DNA from: Pelagimonas sp.
Lineage (GTDB): Bacteria > Pseudomonadota > Alphaproteobacteria > Rhodobacterales > Rhodobacteraceae
DNA length: 64,000 nt
Direction of reading: 5' to 3'
NCBI GenBank assembly: GCA_025210455.1
Contig: JAOARQ010000017.1
Coordinates: forward strand, 62,001-126,000
Positions 48,385-58,855 of this stretch are shown here, one piece after another (the first letter of the stretch is position 1; every line of letters starts with the position of its first letter). The notes beneath the pieces are model-generated. The model had not been told where the DNA came from. It saw nothing but the letters and a program-made list of their open reading frames with translations, and did no database searches. A program made the position numbers and the translations under genes.

Positions 48385-50859
48385 ATGGCCGCTGTCTTCA
48401 AATGGTTGCTACGGATTTCCAGCACCGTCATCGTGCTGGGCGTGCTGGCGGCATCGCTGGTCTATTATCTGGCTTCACGATCCTTGCCAGAATACGATAA
48501 GACCCGTGCTGTGGGGGGGATCACGGCCGATATCGAGATTGTGCGCGATCATTCAGGAATTCCCCATATTCTTGCACTTTCTGACCGCGATGCCTTTTTC
48601 GGGCTGGGCTATGCCCATGCGCAGGACCGGTTGTGGCAGATGACCATGATGCGCCGCACAGTGCAGGGGCGTCTGTCCGAAGTCTTTGGCCCACGGACCG
48701 TTGAGATTGATTCGCTGCTACGACGCTTGGATCTGTATAATCTGGCAGTGCAATCGGTGCCTCATCAAGACAAGGCGACATTAGATGCGCTTGAGGCCTA
48801 CTCTGCCGGGGTGAATGCACGCATTCAGGAAATCAACAGCGAAAGCCTGGGCCGGGGCGCGCCAGAGTTGTTCCTGTTCAATGCCTCGATTGCCCCCTGG
48901 CAACCGGCAGATTCGCTGGCGCTGCTCAAGGTGATGGCCCTGCAACTGGCCGGCCATATGGATGAAGAGATCCTGCGGGCACGCACGTCGCTGGCACTGG
49001 CGGATGAAGATCGCCTGAGCGATATCCTGCCCGATGTGCCCGGCAGCGGCGTCGCCGCCCTGCCCGATTTCGCCAGCCTGTTCGACGATCTCACCCCTGA
49101 AGATTTCCCGCGCTTTGCGCAGTCCGACCACGACGATCCCTTTATGATGCCCCGCCCCGGTCGGGGCTTTGCGGGCGCCTCAAACGCCTGGGCTGCGGCA
49201 CCGCATCGCTCGGCCTCGAAGGGGACGCTGCTTGCCAATGATCCGCATCTGGGTTTTACCGCCCCGGCCATCTGGTATCTGGCGCGGATGAACCTGCAAT
49301 CCGGTGATGTCATCGGCGGCACCATTCCCGGCATACCAACGGTGATGGTCGGGCGCTCAGCGCGGATGGGATGGGCGGTGACCTCGTCCTATCTGGATGA
49401 TCAGGATCTCTATATCGAAGAGCTGAACCCGGAAAACCCACAGGAATACCGCAGCCCCGAAGGGTTCAAGCCCTTCGTCACACGCAAATCCATCGTCAAG
49501 ATCAAAGACGAAGCGCCCGTGACCCTGACCCTGCGCTGGACAGACAATGGGCCGGTGCTGCCTTCGGGCATGTTTGATCTGAACACCATCACGCCGCCCG
49601 GGCATGTGGTGTCACTGGCCTGGACGGCGCTTTCGCCCAAAGACACCACCATGAGCGCGGCCATTCAGCTGATGATGGCGCAGACCGTGGAAGACGGGGC
49701 TGAGGTGGCCAAGCTTTATATTGCGCCCTCGCAGAACCTGACCATGGTGGATCAGGAAAAGGTTGCGCTGATGCTGATCGGCGCGATGCCAAAACGCACG
49801 GCCAACCATCAAAGCCGAGGACGCCTGCCAGCCCCCGGCTGGCTAACAGAAAACCGCTGGCAGGGCAGCTTTCCTGTGGCCAGCAACCCGCTATTCATGA
49901 ATCCAAAAGGCGGGATTGTCGGCAATACCAATAATAAGGTCATTGACCGCCCCTACCCTTTGCATGTCAGCCATGAATGGGGGGACAGCCAGCGCTTTCA
50001 CCGCTGGCAGGGGCTGATGCAGGGGCGCAAGGTGCACACCCGCGACAGCTTTATCGAGGCGCAGCTGGATACGGTATCATACACCGCGCGCACTCTGCTG
50101 CCGCTGATCGGGCGCGATCTGTGGTACACCGGCGAGGCCGCACCAGAGGGCACCCCGGAACGGCAGCGGCAAGAGGCGCTGCAACTGCTGGCCGACTGGA
50201 ACGGCGAGATGAACGAACATCTGCCCGAGCCGCTGCTCTATTCCGCCTGGCTGCGCCACCTGCAAGAGCGTCTGATCCGCGATGAGCTGGGGCCACTGGC
50301 GGATGAATACAGCCATGTAGAACCGCTGTTCATCGAACGGGTCTATCGCAATGTGAACGGGGCATCGGCCTGGTGTGATATCATCCGCTCGGCTCGCAAG
50401 GAAACCTGCAGCGACATCGCGCGGCTGGCGCTGGATGATGCGCTGGTCTGGATTTCGGAAAACCACGGCACGTCGCTGGAAAGCCTGCGCTGGGGTGATG
50501 CACATAGCGCCACCCATGAGCATCAGGTTCTGGGTGAAGTGCCGCTGCTGCGCTATTTCGTCAATATCAAACAAAGCACCTCGGGCGGGGATAACACGCT
50601 GATGCGCGGTCGCACCTCTGGTCAGGATCCGGCCCCTTTTGCCAATGTGCATGGGGCGGGCTATCGCGGGGTCTATGACTTTGCCGACCCCGACAGTTCC
50701 GTCTTTGTGATTTCCACCGGGCAATCGGGGCATCCGCTGTCACGGCATTATGATGATCTGGGGCAGCTCTGGCGGCGGGGTGAGTTTGTGGTCATGTCTC
50801 TGGATGAAGAACTGGCACGGGCCGCTTCGGTCGGAGTGACGCGGCTGGTGAAACCGTGA
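48385..50859 (+). CDS. penicillin-acylase-family N-terminal nucleophile hydrolase
   Basis: An 824-residue amidase made as a precursor that cleaves itself. An N-terminal membrane-type helix (about residues 13-31) targets it to the periplasm. The alpha chain has DRDAFFGLGYAHAQDRLWQM. The beta chain should start at Ser266 in GASNAW, the catalytic nucleophile, with the substrate-binding region following. Members hydrolyse penicillins or acyl-homoserine lactones (quorum-quenching acylases) and other amides. The gene is coupled to a phosphotransferase gene by the GTGA overlap. Whether it acts on AHLs cannot be said. Confidence 0.88.
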   Translation: MAAVFKWLLRISSTVIVLGVLAASLVYYLASRSLPEYDKTRAVGGITADIEIVRDHSGIPHILALSDRDAFFGLGYAHAQDRLWQMTMMRRTVQGRLSEVFGPRTVEIDSLLRRLDLYNLAVQSVPHQDKATLDALEAYSAGVNARIQEINSESLGRGAPELFLFNASIAPWQPADSLALLKVMALQLAGHMDEEILRARTSLALADEDRLSDILPDVPGSGVAALPDFASLFDDLTPEDFPRFAQSDHDDPFMMPRPGRGFAGASNAWAAAPHRSASKGTLLANDPHLGFTAPAIWYLARMNLQSGDVIGGTIPGIPTVMVGRSARMGWAVTSSYLDDQDLYIEELNPENPQEYRSPEGFKPFVTRKSIVKIKDEAPVTLTLRWTDNGPVLPSGMFDLNTITPPGHVVSLAWTALSPKDTTMSAAIQLMMAQTVEDGAEVAKLYIAPSQNLTMVDQEKVALMLIGAMPKRTANHQSRGRLPAPGWLTENRWQGSFPVASNPLFMNPKGGIVGNTNNKVIDRPYPLHVSHEWGDSQRFHRWQGLMQGRKVHTRDSFIEAQLDTVSYTARTLLPLIGRDLWYTGEAAPEGTPERQRQEALQLLADWNGEMNEHLPEPLLYSAWLRHLQERLIRDELGPLADEYSHVEPLFIERVYRNVNGASAWCDIIRSARKETCSDIARLALDDALVWISENHGTSLESLRWGDAHSATHEHQVLGEVPLLRYFVNIKQSTSGGDNTLMRGRTSGQDPAPFANVHGAGYRGVYDFADPDSSVFVISTGQSGHPLSRHYDDLGQLWRRGEFVVMSLDEELARAASVGVTRLVKP

Positions 50860-51746
50860 TTGCAATCAGCCGATCTCAGGCGCAAACCCGCGCGCGGCAG
50901 GCCCTGAAAGCCCGGGATGAAGACCCGGGGCTGATCCCCGTAACCACGCAGCAGCTGGATAAAACCCAGCTGTTTCGCGCCGGTGGTTTGGTGGTGAAGG
51001 TCTGGCCAGAAGCAGAAGCAGAACGCGCCGCCAAACAGGCCGACCGACAGGCACAGGTTGCCGCGCAGATGCAGGGCCACTGTGCCGTGCCTGCCCCAAA
51101 GTTCTTTGATGTTGAACGTGGTGTGCTGGCCATGCCTGCAGTTGCTGGGCAGGATCTGAAAGCGCTCTGGCAGCAAGGCGATACCGAGGTGCCCCGCCAT
51201 GCGGGCCGCTGGCTGGCAGAATTTCATGCCCTTACCGCGCATGAGACACAATTCTGGCCGCGCGGACAGTTGAACTGGTTGGCCGGGCTGGTGAAAGCCG
51301 GGCAATCCGGCACGCGCGAAATCATCGAATTTGGCGCCTTTTGTCAGGCGGTTGAACAGGTCACCGCCATGCGGGGCAAGGTGCGTGGCAAAGCCTGTCG
51401 CAAGGCGATCACGCATCGCGATATGACCCTGTCAAACCTGATCTGGGATGGTCAGGTAATCTGGGGCATCGACTTTGAGAACGACAAAGAAGACGAGCCA
51501 CTACGCGATCTGTTCACACTGGCGCTGGATCTTGCGGTGCTGGGGGATGGCGATATCGCGCAGGCGCTGGCAGATCTGCGGGCGGCCTATGGTGATACAG
51601 TCACAGCCCCCGAGGTGCGGCTGTTTTTGCAACGCTGTTTCTGTCTTTGGGTCTGGGCCAACACCCCAAACGCCCCATCGCAGCGGCAATTGCAGCGTTT
51701 TGAATGGGCCGAGCGGTGGTTTCACACCGAGCCACCGGTGATTTAG
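50856..51746 (+). CDS. aminoglycoside/choline-kinase-like phosphotransferase
   Basis: A 296-residue protein of the APH/choline kinase family. Catalytic loop ITHRDMTLSNLIWDG has Asp189 as base, and the metal site is IDFEND with Asp206. The N-terminal lobe has KVWPEAEAERAAKQ. It starts with GTG at 50856, overlapping the acylase stop by four bases, so they are co-translated. The substrate may be a sugar, amino alcohol or aminoglycoside; a role linked to the acylase is conjectural. Confidence 0.82.
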   Translation: MIAISRSQAQTRARQALKARDEDPGLIPVTTQQLDKTQLFRAGGLVVKVWPEAEAERAAKQADRQAQVAAQMQGHCAVPAPKFFDVERGVLAMPAVAGQDLKALWQQGDTEVPRHAGRWLAEFHALTAHETQFWPRGQLNWLAGLVKAGQSGTREIIEFGAFCQAVEQVTAMRGKVRGKACRKAITHRDMTLSNLIWDGQVIWGIDFENDKEDEPLRDLFTLALDLAVLGDGDIAQALADLRAAYGDTVTAPEVRLFLQRCFCLWVWANTPNAPSQRQLQRFEWAERWFHTEPPVI

Positions 51747-51773
51747 GGTCAGGATACGGTCGCCCTGACCCTA
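51744..51773. terminator. symmetrical hairpin containing both convergent stop codons
   Basis: TAGGGTCAGG (51744-51753) pairs perfectly with CCTGACCCTA (51764-51773). The left TAG is the stop of the phosphotransferase gene and the right one, on the other strand, is the stop of hflX. The core GGGTCAGG is the same as in the metA hairpin (1185-1210). Confidence 0.75.
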
Positions 51774-53048
51774 GTCTAGGGATTCGAATTTAGCACGATC
51801 TTTGGCAGACCAGTTCAGAGTCAGCTCAAAGCCCTCTTCGCTTTGGACTTCAGATTCCACCAGCCCCTTTTCGAACAGCCAGGCACGGGCGCGGCCCTGA
51901 TCGAATCCCAGGGTCAGCGCTTCGCGTTTCTTTTCCTCGCCAAGCGCATGGGTGACTGATTGCAGGAACTCATCCAGACCCTCGCCAGTGAGGGCAGAGA
52001 CCACAAAGGTGGTCTCATCGCGGGTGGCGCGGGTCTTGGCTGCCTCGGCCTCTTCCGGGGTCAGGCGATCCAGCTTGTTCCACAGTTCGATCTGCGCCGT
52101 GTCTTCATCCACGCCCAGCGAATCAAGGATAGCTTCGACATCGCGGGCCTGTTCGTCGGTTTCGGGATGCGAAATATCGCGCACATGCACGATGACATCG
52201 GCGGCCAGCACCTCTTCCAACGTGGCGCGAAAAGCCGCGACCAGTTCGGTGGGCAGGTTTGAAATAAATCCAACCGTGTCCGACAAGATCACATCCGCCC
52301 CCGTGGGCAGGCGCACCGCGCGCATTGTCGGATCAAGCGTGGCGAACAACATGTCTTTCGCCATAACATCCGCACCGGTCAGGCGATTGAACAAAGTGGA
52401 TTTTCCGGCGTTGGTATAGCCCACAAGCGCGACAATCGGATAAGGCACTTTCGCACGCGCCTTGCGATGCAATTCGCGGGTTTTGACCACTTTTTCCAGC
52501 TGACGGCGCAGGCGCACCAATTGTTCATCAATGGCGCGGCGGTCCGCTTCGATCTGGGTTTCACCCGGACCGCCCACAAACCCCAGCCCGCCACGCTGGC
52601 GTTCCAGGTGGGTCCAGGCGCGCACAAGGCGGGTGCGCTGATAGGACAGCGCTGCCATTTCCACCTGCAGCACCCCTTCGCGGGTGGCCGCCCGGTCAGA
52701 GAAAATCTCAAGGATCAATCCGGTGCGGTCGAGAAGTTTGACCTTCCATTCCTTTTCCAGATTGCGCTGCTGCACCGGGGTCACCGGGCCGTCAATCAAG
52801 ACCAGCTCGATCTCTTCGTCATGCAGGATACGGGCCAGTTCTTCAACCTTGCCAGAGCCAAACAACTGCCCCGGCTGGGGTTTTGGCAAAGGCACAACAG
52901 TGGCACCGACCACATCAAGATCAGGCAGGGCACGCGCCAAAGAGACGGCCTCTTCCAAGGCCATCTGAGCGTCCCGGCGTTCGGGATCGGATTTGATGTC
53001 AGGATGCAGGACCCAGGAGCGGGTCACATGCTTGGCGTGTTCTTTCAA
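51771..53048 (-). CDS. hflX: GTPase HflX
   Basis: A 425-residue ribosome-associated GTPase that splits stalled ribosomes under heat stress. It has the HflX glycine-rich domain ([19 protein letters not shown], residues 153-171), a helical region, then the G domain with G1 GYTNAGKST (210-218), G3 DTVGF and G4 NKLD. The start overlaps the hfq stop (ATGA), the classic hfq-hflX order. Confidence 0.95.
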   Translation of the reverse strand: MKEHAKHVTRSWVLHPDIKSDPERRDAQMALEEAVSLARALPDLDVVGATVVPLPKPQPGQLFGSGKVEELARILHDEEIELVLIDGPVTPVQQRNLEKEWKVKLLDRTGLILEIFSDRAATREGVLQVEMAALSYQRTRLVRAWTHLERQRGGLGFVGGPGETQIEADRRAIDEQLVRLRRQLEKVVKTRELHRKARAKVPYPIVALVGYTNAGKSTLFNRLTGADVMAKDMLFATLDPTMRAVRLPTGADVILSDTVGFISNLPTELVAAFRATLEEVLAADVIVHVRDISHPETDEQARDVEAILDSLGVDEDTAQIELWNKLDRLTPEEAEAAKTRATRDETTFVVSALTGEGLDEFLQSVTHALGEEKKREALTLGFDQGRARAWLFEKGLVESEVQSEEGFELTLNWSAKDRAKFESLD

Positions 53049-53284
53049 GAGGCGTCTTCACCATCGTACAGGTTGATCGGCGTCGACGGCATGATGGTGC
53101 TGATGGCGTGTTTATACACCAGCTGCGATTGCCCGTCGCGGCGCAGAAGCACGCAAAAGTTATCAAACCAGGTGATCACACCCTGCAGCTTGACACCGTT
53201 GATCAGAAATACTGTCACCGGAACCTTTGTTTTGCGTACATGATTTAGGAATGCATCCTGTAAATTTTGACGATCCGAAGCCAT
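53045..53284 (-). CDS. hfq: RNA chaperone Hfq
   Basis: A 79-residue Sm-like protein that forms a hexamer and helps small RNAs pair with mRNAs. Sm1 is [31 protein letters not shown] and Sm2 is [13 protein letters not shown], with the YKHA motif of the proximal face. The ATG at 53284 gives the standard N-terminus MASDRQNLQ; a longer upstream frame does not. The C-terminal tail is short, as in alphaproteobacteria. It is coupled to hflX. Confidence 0.97.
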   Translation of the reverse strand: MASDRQNLQDAFLNHVRKTKVPVTVFLINGVKLQGVITWFDNFCVLLRRDGQSQLVYKHAISTIMPSTPINLYDGEDAS

Positions 53285-53430
53285 TGTCTTGCCTTTGTTC
53301 TTATTGCGCCCCGATCCGGGCCCCCCGAAGTTAAGGGAAGTATGTCCTGCCCTTTCGTGATATTCCAGCCGAAAAAGCAGATGTGCCGTTAACGCGCATG
53401 TCATGAGTCGAAAATGCGACTCGGAAACCA

Positions 53431-54939
53431 CTAGTTACGCCAAATATCAGGGCTTAACATGACGATAACCGCCAGAAGTTCAAGCCGCCCCAGCACCATT
53501 GCAAGGCAGAGTATGACTTTTGCATCCCACTCAAGCGCGGGCAGGGAAACATCGGTGGTGGCCATGTCGACCAGCGGCCCGGTATTCGACAGCGTCGCCA
53601 CGGTCAGCGTGATCGCCTCTTCAAAGCTGAGATTATAGCCACCCAACACCGTCGCCACCGCAGCGATGGTCAGGGCGAACAGCATGAAAGAGACCCAGGC
53701 GATAAAGGCCCCTTCTCTGCGGATACGTTTGGCAGACAGGCCAGACCGCGCCACCGACGACGGGTGGATCAACCGTTCAATATCGCGGGTGCCATTCAGA
53801 TACAGCGCATAGACCCGCATCAGCTTGACCCCGCCCGCAGTGGTTGCGACACCGCCGCCTACCAGCGCCAGCCCCATCAGAATGATCCCCGGTGTTTCCA
53901 GTCCTGACCAGCCCTGCGCTTCGGCCCAATTGGCGCTGACAAAGCCCGTGGTCGACAGGAACGACAGCGCTGTAAACAAGCTGCCCCAAAGCGCCTTGAG
54001 CCCGGCAAGCCAGTTCTGTTCATCCCCCACCTCATAGGCGGCCACCCAATGACGCAGGAACAGGGCAAGTGGCACCACGGCAACGATCAGCGCACCAAGA
54101 CGGAATTCGGGATCATTCCAGATGCCTTTGTCTTGCCGGGTGTCACTGGAAAAGGTCTGGCGTGACAGCGCAAAAAACAGAAAGCAGAACAGAATCACTT
54201 CACCGCCAATACCGCTGGCGGTTTCGCTCAGCCCGCCAATGGGTGAGATCCCCGAAGTCGACATAATCGCCATGGCGTGACACAGCGCAACAAAGGGGTC
54301 TTCGCCAGCGATCAGCAAAAGCACGATCAGCACCACAGTCAGCCCGGCATAGATCGGCACCAGTTCCTGTGTGCTGCGCCACAGGCGAAAGCGCGGCCCA
54401 TGCGCACCAGAACGCGCTGCCCCCTGCAACAGGTGATGTTGCCCCGGCTCACCGGTTGATGTGACTTCAAAACCGCCAAGCGCCAGCGGCGCAAGAATGC
54501 CTGACGCGGCCACCCACATCATCAGACCACCCATCCACCCCACCTGTGCCCGCCACAGGTGTTCGGGCAAAGACAGGCGGCTGCTTTCATACATTGTCGC
54601 GCCGGTGGTGGTCAGGGCGGAAACCATTTCAAAATAGGCGCTGTCAAAGCTGGTGTTGCGCACTGCTTCCTGAAACGGCACCGCCAGAAACAGGGGTAGA
54701 AACAGAAACGAGGCCGCAAACCCCACCAATTGCCGCTGCGCACTGATGTTATGTTCGCGGGTTGCCAGCGCAAGCCCGAACATGGCCGCCAGAATAAGCC
54801 CGATCAGCCCACCATACAAAAAGCTACGCGCATCGTGATATTCGCCAATCAAACGCGCATAGCCCGCCGGAAGTATCATCGACGCCGAAAAGATCGCAAA
54901 GAGGATCAGAAACAGAGGCAGACGGGTGATGGTGCGCAT
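53431..54939 (-). CDS. trkH: Trk potassium uptake protein, membrane subunit
   Basis: A 502-residue integral membrane protein of the TrkH/KtrB family with about 10-12 hydrophobic segments, arranged as four M1-P-M2 repeats. Filter-like segments include ALTTTGATM (P1), TSGISP (P2), [10 protein letters not shown] (P3) and SNTGPL (P4). It forms the pore gated by TrkA. It starts at 54939 overlapping the trkA stop (ATGA), so trkA-trkH form one operon. Confidence 0.93.
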   Translation of the reverse strand: MRTITRLPLFLILFAIFSASMILPAGYARLIGEYHDARSFLYGGLIGLILAAMFGLALATREHNISAQRQLVGFAASFLFLPLFLAVPFQEAVRNTSFDSAYFEMVSALTTTGATMYESSRLSLPEHLWRAQVGWMGGLMMWVAASGILAPLALGGFEVTSTGEPGQHHLLQGAARSGAHGPRFRLWRSTQELVPIYAGLTVVLIVLLLIAGEDPFVALCHAMAIMSTSGISPIGGLSETASGIGGEVILFCFLFFALSRQTFSSDTRQDKGIWNDPEFRLGALIVAVVPLALFLRHWVAAYEVGDEQNWLAGLKALWGSLFTALSFLSTTGFVSANWAEAQGWSGLETPGIILMGLALVGGGVATTAGGVKLMRVYALYLNGTRDIERLIHPSSVARSGLSAKRIRREGAFIAWVSFMLFALTIAAVATVLGGYNLSFEEAITLTVATLSNTGPLVDMATTDVSLPALEWDAKVILCLAMVLGRLELLAVIVMLSPDIWRN

Positions 54940-56315
54940 CAGAAGAAATCAATCGAAACCTGAAGCAGACGCTCCACTTCGGGAATGTCCTTGGCCAGCA
55001 CAAAGAGAACGATCTGATCGCCATCTTCGATGCGCAGCCCTCCTGTGGGTTTGAAAACCTTATCGCCTTTCAACACTGCACCCACCAGCACCCCTTCGGG
55101 GAAATCGATGTCCCGGATGGCGCTGCCCGCAATCGGCGAGGTCGAAAGCACTTCAGCCTGAATCACCTCGGCTTCGGCGTCACCGATGGAATAGACGGAA
55201 CTGACCCGCCCATGACGAATGTGACGCAGGATCGAGCTAACCGTGGTGGAACGCGGGTTGATATAGGCGTCAATGCCCAGCGGCTCCATCAGCGGCACCA
55301 TGGTTGGGTCGTTGATCAACGCGATGACCATCGGGCAGCCTTCGGCCTTGGCGCGCACGGCAGCCAGCATATTCACCTTATCATCATCCGTCACACAGAG
55401 TGTCGCGTCAGCGCGGTCGACCCCGGCCTCTGATAGCAGCGTGGTATCCAGCCCATCACCATGCAGCACAATGGTGCGCTCCAGCTCTTCGGCGGCCAGT
55501 TCCGCATTTGAGCGGTTGCGTTCAATCACCTTGGCACGGATGCGGTTTTCGGCCTTTTCCAGATGGCTGGCCACCGCAAGCCCGACATTGCCACCGCCCA
55601 CAATCACCACCCGTTCCTGTTTGCGCTGGGATTTGCCAAAGATTTCCAGGGCGCGCTGCTGATCATCCCGATCAACCACGATATAGCAACTGTCGCCGAC
55701 AAATAGCTGATCCCCCGGCTCTGGTGCAAAAAGCGTGCCTTCCCGACGCACCCCGACCACCACCGATCGCAGGGTCGAGAACAAATCGCTCAGCTGGCGC
55801 AGCGGGGTGTTCACAATCGGGCAATCGTCTTCGATGGTCAGCCCCATCAGCTGCACCCGGCCATCCAGAAAGCTTTCGGTGTCAAAAGAGGCCGGGGCCG
55901 ACAAGCGGCGCAGCGCAGCTTCGGCCACTTCGCGTTCCGGGCTGATCACCACGTCAATCGGCATGTGATCGCGGCGATACAGATCCGAATAGATCGCTGT
56001 CAGATAAGACTGGCTGCGCAGGCGGGCAATTTTGCGTGGGATGGCAAAGACCGAATGCGCCACCTGACAGGTCACCATATTGACCTCATCAGAATAGGTG
56101 GCAGCAATGATCATATCCGCATCACGCGCCCCGGCCTTGTCCAGAATATCCGGATATGAGGCAAAGCCCGCAATCCCCTGCACATCCAGCGTTTCCGTGG
56201 CGCGGCGCACAAGATCGGGGTTGTTGTCGACCACCGTTACATCGTTCTTTTCGCCTGAAAGATGGCGGGCAATCTGCCAGCCGACCTGCCCTGCCCCACA
56301 AATGATGACCTTCAT
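54939..56315 (-). CDS. trkA: Trk potassium uptake regulator TrkA
   Basis: A 458-residue cytoplasmic regulator with two RCK units, each an NAD-binding domain plus a TrkA-C domain. The first begins IICGAGQVGWQIARHL and the second VIVGGGNVGLAVASHL (about residue 237). The C-terminal RCK-C has GVLVGAVLKGDKVFKPTGGLRIEDGDQIVLF. It controls TrkH gating by binding nucleotides. Co-transcribed with trkH. Confidence 0.95.
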   Translation of the reverse strand: MKVIICGAGQVGWQIARHLSGEKNDVTVVDNNPDLVRRATETLDVQGIAGFASYPDILDKAGARDADMIIAATYSDEVNMVTCQVAHSVFAIPRKIARLRSQSYLTAIYSDLYRRDHMPIDVVISPEREVAEAALRRLSAPASFDTESFLDGRVQLMGLTIEDDCPIVNTPLRQLSDLFSTLRSVVVGVRREGTLFAPEPGDQLFVGDSCYIVVDRDDQQRALEIFGKSQRKQERVVIVGGGNVGLAVASHLEKAENRIRAKVIERNRSNAELAAEELERTIVLHGDGLDTTLLSEAGVDRADATLCVTDDDKVNMLAAVRAKAEGCPMVIALINDPTMVPLMEPLGIDAYINPRSTTVSSILRHIRHGRVSSVYSIGDAEAEVIQAEVLSTSPIAGSAIRDIDFPEGVLVGAVLKGDKVFKPTGGLRIEDGDQIVLFVLAKDIPEVERLLQVSIDFF

Positions 56316-56495
56316 ATCCCGCTTCCCTGCACGGATGGTGCGATCTGAATACCTTGTTCCGACCGCTGTCTGATCCTTGATCTAACGCGGAACTGGGGCA
56401 AATGGGAAGCAATTAACCACCGGGTGGAATTTGCACTTTGCCCTGAGACCCTGCTTCGCCTAAAGTGTAAACAAAGTTTAAACTTGTGAGGCGAG

Positions 56496-57386
56496 ATGGC
56501 AAACCTACCTGAAATCGCATCGCTCTGGATTGGTGGTCGTTTAAGCTGGCTGGAACAGCTCTGTCTGAAATCCTTTGCGGATGCCGGGCATCACACCACT
56601 TTGTACAGCTATTCGCCGATCCCGAATGTGCCCAATGGGGTGCATGTGGCTGACGCCGAAGAGATTTTTCCGCAGCACCCGATGCTGCGACACGCCCGCA
56701 CCGGCAGCCCGGCGATCCATGCGGATATGTGGCGTCTGCATCTGCTGAAAAAGACTGATAAAATCTGGGTCGATGCGGATATGTACTGCTATCGCCCCTT
56801 TGCCTATGATAGCCCTTTTGTCTTTGGCTGGGAAAAACCCGGTCTGGTCTGCAATGCGGTTTTAGGGCTGCCAAAAGAGTCGCAGACTTTGAACGGGCTG
56901 CTGGAGTTTTTCAAAGACGAATACCCCATCGCCCCCTGGCTGCGCCCCTGGCAGCAGCGCGAACTGAAAGAAAAGCGCGATGCGGGCACACCAGTGCATA
57001 TGACCGAACAGGCTTGGGGCTTTACCGGCCCGGCCTCGGTGACTTATTTCCTGCAACGCACCGGGGAAATCCAGCATGCCCATCCTGAATCAGCCTTCTA
57101 TCCGATTGATTTCAAAAACCGGAACAAGATGATCCTGACCCGCAAACGTGGATTTGTGGATGAGGCGTTAAAGCCCGACACCTGCGGGGTGCATTTCTGG
57201 GCGCGGCGGATGAAACCGCGGCTGCAGGAAAATGAAAACAACCGTCCGCGGCCAAATTCCTTTATGGACACATTGCTCAGCAAACATGAGATCGACCCGG
57301 ATGCGGCACCGATCCCGCCCAAGCCAAACCGCGCCTCGGAAGAGCCCAAAGTGGTGAATGCAGCCGAGCCTGAGCCGGCGCTTTAA
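56496..57386 (+). CDS. glycosyltransferase-like (sugar-binding DXD) protein
   Basis: A 296-residue protein resembling the capsular polysaccharide/alpha-1,4-glycosyltransferase type with a DXD motif. It has SLWIGGRLSWLEQLCLKSFADAGHHTTLYSYSP, HADMWRLHLL, then KIWVDADMYCYRPF with the DADMY DXD. The C-terminus is a proline-rich, charged extension. It lies rightward between leftward trkA and ntrX, so it has its own promoter. Product and acceptor unknown; it may decorate the cell surface. Confidence 0.75.
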   Translation: MANLPEIASLWIGGRLSWLEQLCLKSFADAGHHTTLYSYSPIPNVPNGVHVADAEEIFPQHPMLRHARTGSPAIHADMWRLHLLKKTDKIWVDADMYCYRPFAYDSPFVFGWEKPGLVCNAVLGLPKESQTLNGLLEFFKDEYPIAPWLRPWQQRELKEKRDAGTPVHMTEQAWGFTGPASVTYFLQRTGEIQHAHPESAFYPIDFKNRNKMILTRKRGFVDEALKPDTCGVHFWARRMKPRLQENENNRPRPNSFMDTLLSKHEIDPDAAPIPPKPNRASEEPKVVNAAEPEPAL

Positions 57387-57435
57387 CAGCAGACACAGCC
57401 CCCAAGGCCCGGCACACCCCACAGGGGGAAAGCCG

Positions 57436-57457
57436 CAGGGCGTTACTCTACGCCCTG
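57436..57457 (-). terminator. hairpin at the end of ntrX
   Basis: CAGGGCGT (57436-57443) and ACGCCCTG (57450-57457) pair around TACTCT, overlapping the ntrX stop codon. A poly-T tract is missing, so strength is uncertain. Confidence 0.4.
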
Positions 57458-58855
57458 CTCTTCTTCGACCCGCGCCACGCGCGCGCCTGATTTCTGACTG
57501 GTGACCACACCCAGCGATTTCAGTTTGCGGTGCAGCGCTGAACGTTCCATGCCGACAAAAGCCGCCGTGCGGGAAATATTGCCGCCAAAGCGGTTGATCT
57601 GGGTCAGCAGATATTCCCGTTCAAACGCTTCGCGGGCTTCGCGCAATGGCAAAGTGGCCAATTGCCCGGACAGCACAACGCGGTCACTGTCATCTTGCGC
57701 AGGCGCCGCATCACTAGGCAGTTCGCGCGCCTCAATCGGGCCAGTACCATCGCCCAGGATCAACACCCGTTCGATCAGGTTTTTCAGCTGACGCACATTG
57801 CCGGGCCAGGGCATGGTCTGCATTAGCGCAACCGCATCCTCTGACACCTCGCGCAGCGGCAGGCCTTGGGTGTCGTTGAACATATCAATAAAGAACTTGG
57901 CCAGAACCGGAATATCTTCGCGGCGCTCTGCCAGCGGCGGCACGGCAATCGGCACCACATTCAGACGGTGGTACAGTTCTTCGCGAAACCGGCCCAGCAT
58001 GATCTCTTCTTGCAGGTCGCGATTGGTCGATGAAATCACCCGCAGGTCCACCTTGACCTTGTCACTGCCGCCCACGCGGGTGAATTGCTGATCCACCAGA
58101 ACGCGTAGGATTTTTGACTGCGTTCCCAAGGGCATATCAGCCACTTCGTCAAAATAGATCACACCGCCACTGGCCTGTTCAAGCAGGCCCGGTTCCACAC
58201 CGCGCTGCGCGCTTTCGCGCCCAAACAGCGTGGCTTCGACAGTTTCCGGTTCAACACCCGCGCAGTTCACTGTCACAAAGGGGGCATTGGTACGGTTGGA
58301 ATGGGAGTGGATGTAGCGCGCCGCCACTTCTTTGCCACTGCCCGCCGGGCCAGTCAGCATGACGCGCCCGTTGGATTTTGTCACCTTATCCAGCTGACCG
58401 ATCAGCGCACGGTACGACGCGCTTTCACCGATCATATCCGCCACTTTATTGTCGCCACGCTTGAGCTGCTGGTTCTCGCGCCGCAGCGTCGAGGTTTCCA
58501 TCGCGCGGCGGATCACCACCAGCAACTGATCAATATTAAAGGGCTTTTCGATGAAATCATACGCCCCCTGCTTGATCGCCGCGACGGCAATTTCGATATT
58601 GCCATGGCCGGAAATGATCACCACGGGAATATCGGGATTGTCGCGTTTGACCGCTTTCAGGATGTCGATCCCATCCATCTTGCTGTCTTTCAACCAGATA
58701 TCCAGCACCAGCATCGCTGGCGGGTTCGAGGTTATCTCATGCATGGCGTCATTGGAATTGCCCGCCAGACGCACGGAAAAGCCCTCGTCCTCCAGGATAT
58801 CGCCAATCAATTCGCGAATATCGCGTTCGTCATCTACGATCAGAATGTCGCTCAT
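57443..58855 (-). CDS. ntrX: response regulator NtrX
   Basis: A 470-residue regulator of nitrogen and redox responses. The receiver domain (1-120) has phospho-acceptor Asp52. The AAA+ domain has Walker A GPAGSGKE (169-176) and Walker B VIYFDEVADM. The loop expected to hold GAFTGA, used to contact sigma-54, reads FGRESAQRGVEPG instead. The C-terminus is a Fis-type helix-turn-helix (GNISRTAAFVGMERSALHRKLKSL). It follows ntrY with a four-base overlap. Confidence 0.93.
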   Translation of the reverse strand: MSDILIVDDERDIRELIGDILEDEGFSVRLAGNSNDAMHEITSNPPAMLVLDIWLKDSKMDGIDILKAVKRDNPDIPVVIISGHGNIEIAVAAIKQGAYDFIEKPFNIDQLLVVIRRAMETSTLRRENQQLKRGDNKVADMIGESASYRALIGQLDKVTKSNGRVMLTGPAGSGKEVAARYIHSHSNRTNAPFVTVNCAGVEPETVEATLFGRESAQRGVEPGLLEQASGGVIYFDEVADMPLGTQSKILRVLVDQQFTRVGGSDKVKVDLRVISSTNRDLQEEIMLGRFREELYHRLNVVPIAVPPLAERREDIPVLAKFFIDMFNDTQGLPLREVSEDAVALMQTMPWPGNVRQLKNLIERVLILGDGTGPIEARELPSDAAPAQDDSDRVVLSGQLATLPLREAREAFEREYLLTQINRFGGNISRTAAFVGMERSALHRKLKSLGVVTSQKSGARVARVEEEQGVE

